In this document: in pieces, positions 5,135 to 5,851 of the stretch
How the letters are laid out: each line of letters opens with the position of its first letter
How positions within the stretch are numbered: the first letter of the stretch is position 1
Assembly (NCBI GenBank): GCA_002375765.1
Contig: DFMV01000082.1
Location: forward strand, 39,865 to 45,715
Source of the DNA: Rhizobiales bacterium UBA3584
GTDB taxonomy: Bacteria > Pseudomonadota > Alphaproteobacteria > Rhizobiales > Devosiaceae
Direction: 5' to 3'
DNA length: 5,851 bases
Made by a program: the position numbers and the translations under genes
The notes under the pieces: generated by a model
Database searches by the model: none
Told to the model about the DNA's origin: nothing
Seen by the model: only the letters and a program-made list of their open reading frames with translations

Positions 5135-5220
5135 TATCGAGCCGCGAACCCGACCGCTCCTTCACGAACCGCGCCTTGTCGATCAGCTTGACCCGGACAA
5201 CCTGTCACGGAAGAGCATGA
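5131..5220 (+). CDS. Possible 29-residue coupling peptide
   Basis: An ATG at 5131 overlaps the transporter stop (ATGA), and its own stop at 5218-5220 overlaps the start of the next gene (ATGA again), exactly filling the 82-bp gap. The predicted peptide starts MISSREPDRS and ends RTTCHGRA, is basic, and has no recognised motif. Third positions are about 80% G/C. It may only serve to carry ribosomes from one gene to the next, or be chance. No homology is known to me. Confidence 0.25.
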   Translation: MISSREPDRSFTNRALSISLTRTTCHGRA

Positions 5221-5851
5221 GCACCTGGATATGGGCTGCTGTCCTGTTGGCCGCCGTCTTCGCGGCGGAGTGGGGTTCCGATCATCTGGCGGAGCCCCTT
5301 CGTAAGTTGCGCAAACAGTGGGGGCTTTCGGCGGCTGCTGGCGGCTCTCTGATCGGCATCGCCACTGCAAGTCCGGAAGTCGGTGTCAACGTTACCAGTG
5401 CCGTGCGGGGCGTGACCGATATCGGCTTGGGGGCAATGCTCGGCTCGACCGCCATCGGCATACCCGCGCTCGTCTCCGTCGGCTATCTCGCAACGCGCAA
5501 GCGCGACATTCCCGATGATCCGGGACATCAACAGCACCTGCGCGAGCACCTGCTGCGTGTCGATCCCAAAGCAGCGACCGTACAGGCTCTTCCTTATCTC
5601 GGCATACTGGCGCTCGCGGCTATCCTGATCCTTCCTGCGCCCTGGCAGGGGCTGCAGCCGATCGATGGCTGGATCCTGTTAGCCGCCTACGTCGCCTATG
5701 CCGCCCAGGCATTTTTTCGCGGCCGCGAAAAGCCCGAGCAGGTTGAGTGGTCGCGCAAGGGAATCTGGATGGCGGTCGCCGGCGTCGGGGTTCTCGCACT
5801 CGGCGCCTATTTCACCGTCATTTCCACGCAAAATCTAGTGCAGGCGTTTGG
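5217..5851 (+). CDS. Sodium/calcium exchanger-family antiporter, N-terminal part (partial)
   Basis: 211 codons are present and the frame is open at the window end, so the C-terminal half is missing. The protein starts with a membrane helix (MSTWIWAAVLLAAVFAAEWG). The first alpha-repeat follows: GGSLIGIATASPEVGVNV (42-59), with SPE at 52-54 carrying the likely cation-binding glutamate, then GLGAMLGSTAIG (70-81), where the usual GSN is GST. A hydrophilic loop (about 93-120) and further helices at about 125-140, 152-167 and 184-202 follow. CaCA-family members exchange Na+ or H+ for Ca2+ or another divalent cation at the inner membrane. ATG 5217 has GGAAG at 5209-5213, rather close (3 nt). It lies 82 bp after the HMA-CDF gene in the same direction, so an operon is likely, and the two may share the ArsR-controlled promoter. 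Confidence 0.8.
   Translation, partial: MSTWIWAAVLLAAVFAAEWGSDHLAEPLRKLRKQWGLSAAAGGSLIGIATASPEVGVNVTSAVRGVTDIGLGAMLGSTAIGIPALVSVGYLATRKRDIPDDPGHQQHLREHLLRVDPKAATVQALPYLGILALAAILILPAPWQGLQPIDGWILLAAYVAYAAQAFFRGREKPEQVEWSRKGIWMAVAGVGVLALGAYFTVISTQNLVQAF

Noticed and set aside
1..5851. CRISPR array, tRNA/rRNA genes, insertion-sequence ends
   Set aside because: No regularly spaced repeats, tRNA-like folds, transposase motifs or terminal inverted repeats were recognised by eye.

Overview
The window comes from a high-GC bacterium, most likely a proteobacterium and perhaps an alphaproteobacterium. That is an inference from codon usage and from the gene families seen (VKOR/SPW protein, GDCCVxC protein, HMA-CDF transporter). 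It is an accessory heavy-metal and thiol-redox region. It holds three metal-type regulators: one broken MerR, one intact MerR and one CmtR-like ArsR. Around them are metal transporters, a cysteine-rich small protein and an adenylating ligase.

Layout, left to right. Positions 1-516 (+) are the 3' end of a vitamin K epoxide reductase-like protein with a C-terminal SPW membrane module. Positions 566-974 (-) are a MerR gene broken by a 2-bp loss in a CG run. Its divergent MerR-type promoter (985-1015) faces a small GDCCVxC cysteine protein (1120-1362, +). That gene is translationally coupled to a mercuric-reductase-like flavoprotein that has lost its whole middle in frame (1362-1607, +). Convergent with this is a truncated, twice-frameshifted HMA-domain metal-transporter start (1604-1726, -). 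It sits directly downstream of, and overlaps, an intact PaaK-like AMP-forming ligase (1723-3084, -). The ligase is driven by a second MerR-type promoter (19-bp spacer, 3136-3166) shared with a divergent intact MerR regulator (3175-3570, +). After a 269-bp gap comes a CmtR-like ArsR repressor (3840-4193, -). It is divergent from an HMA-CDF cation transporter (4241-5134, +), which is followed by the start of a Na+/Ca2+ exchanger-family protein (5217 to the window end, +).

How it may work together. Two metal-responsive modules lie back to back. In the right-hand one, the ArsR repressor probably releases the HMA-CDF exporter, and perhaps the CaCA antiporter, when metal binds. In the left-hand one, the intact MerR probably activates the ligase and formerly also an HMA transporter. 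Its operator matches the operator of the broken MerR at 14 of 19 spacer positions, so the intact MerR may now serve both promoters. Decay is confined to about 566-1726 while flanking genes are intact, which suggests a local deletion or rearrangement scar. The most novel-looking element is the AMP-forming ligase under a metal-type MerR promoter and coupled to a transporter remnant.
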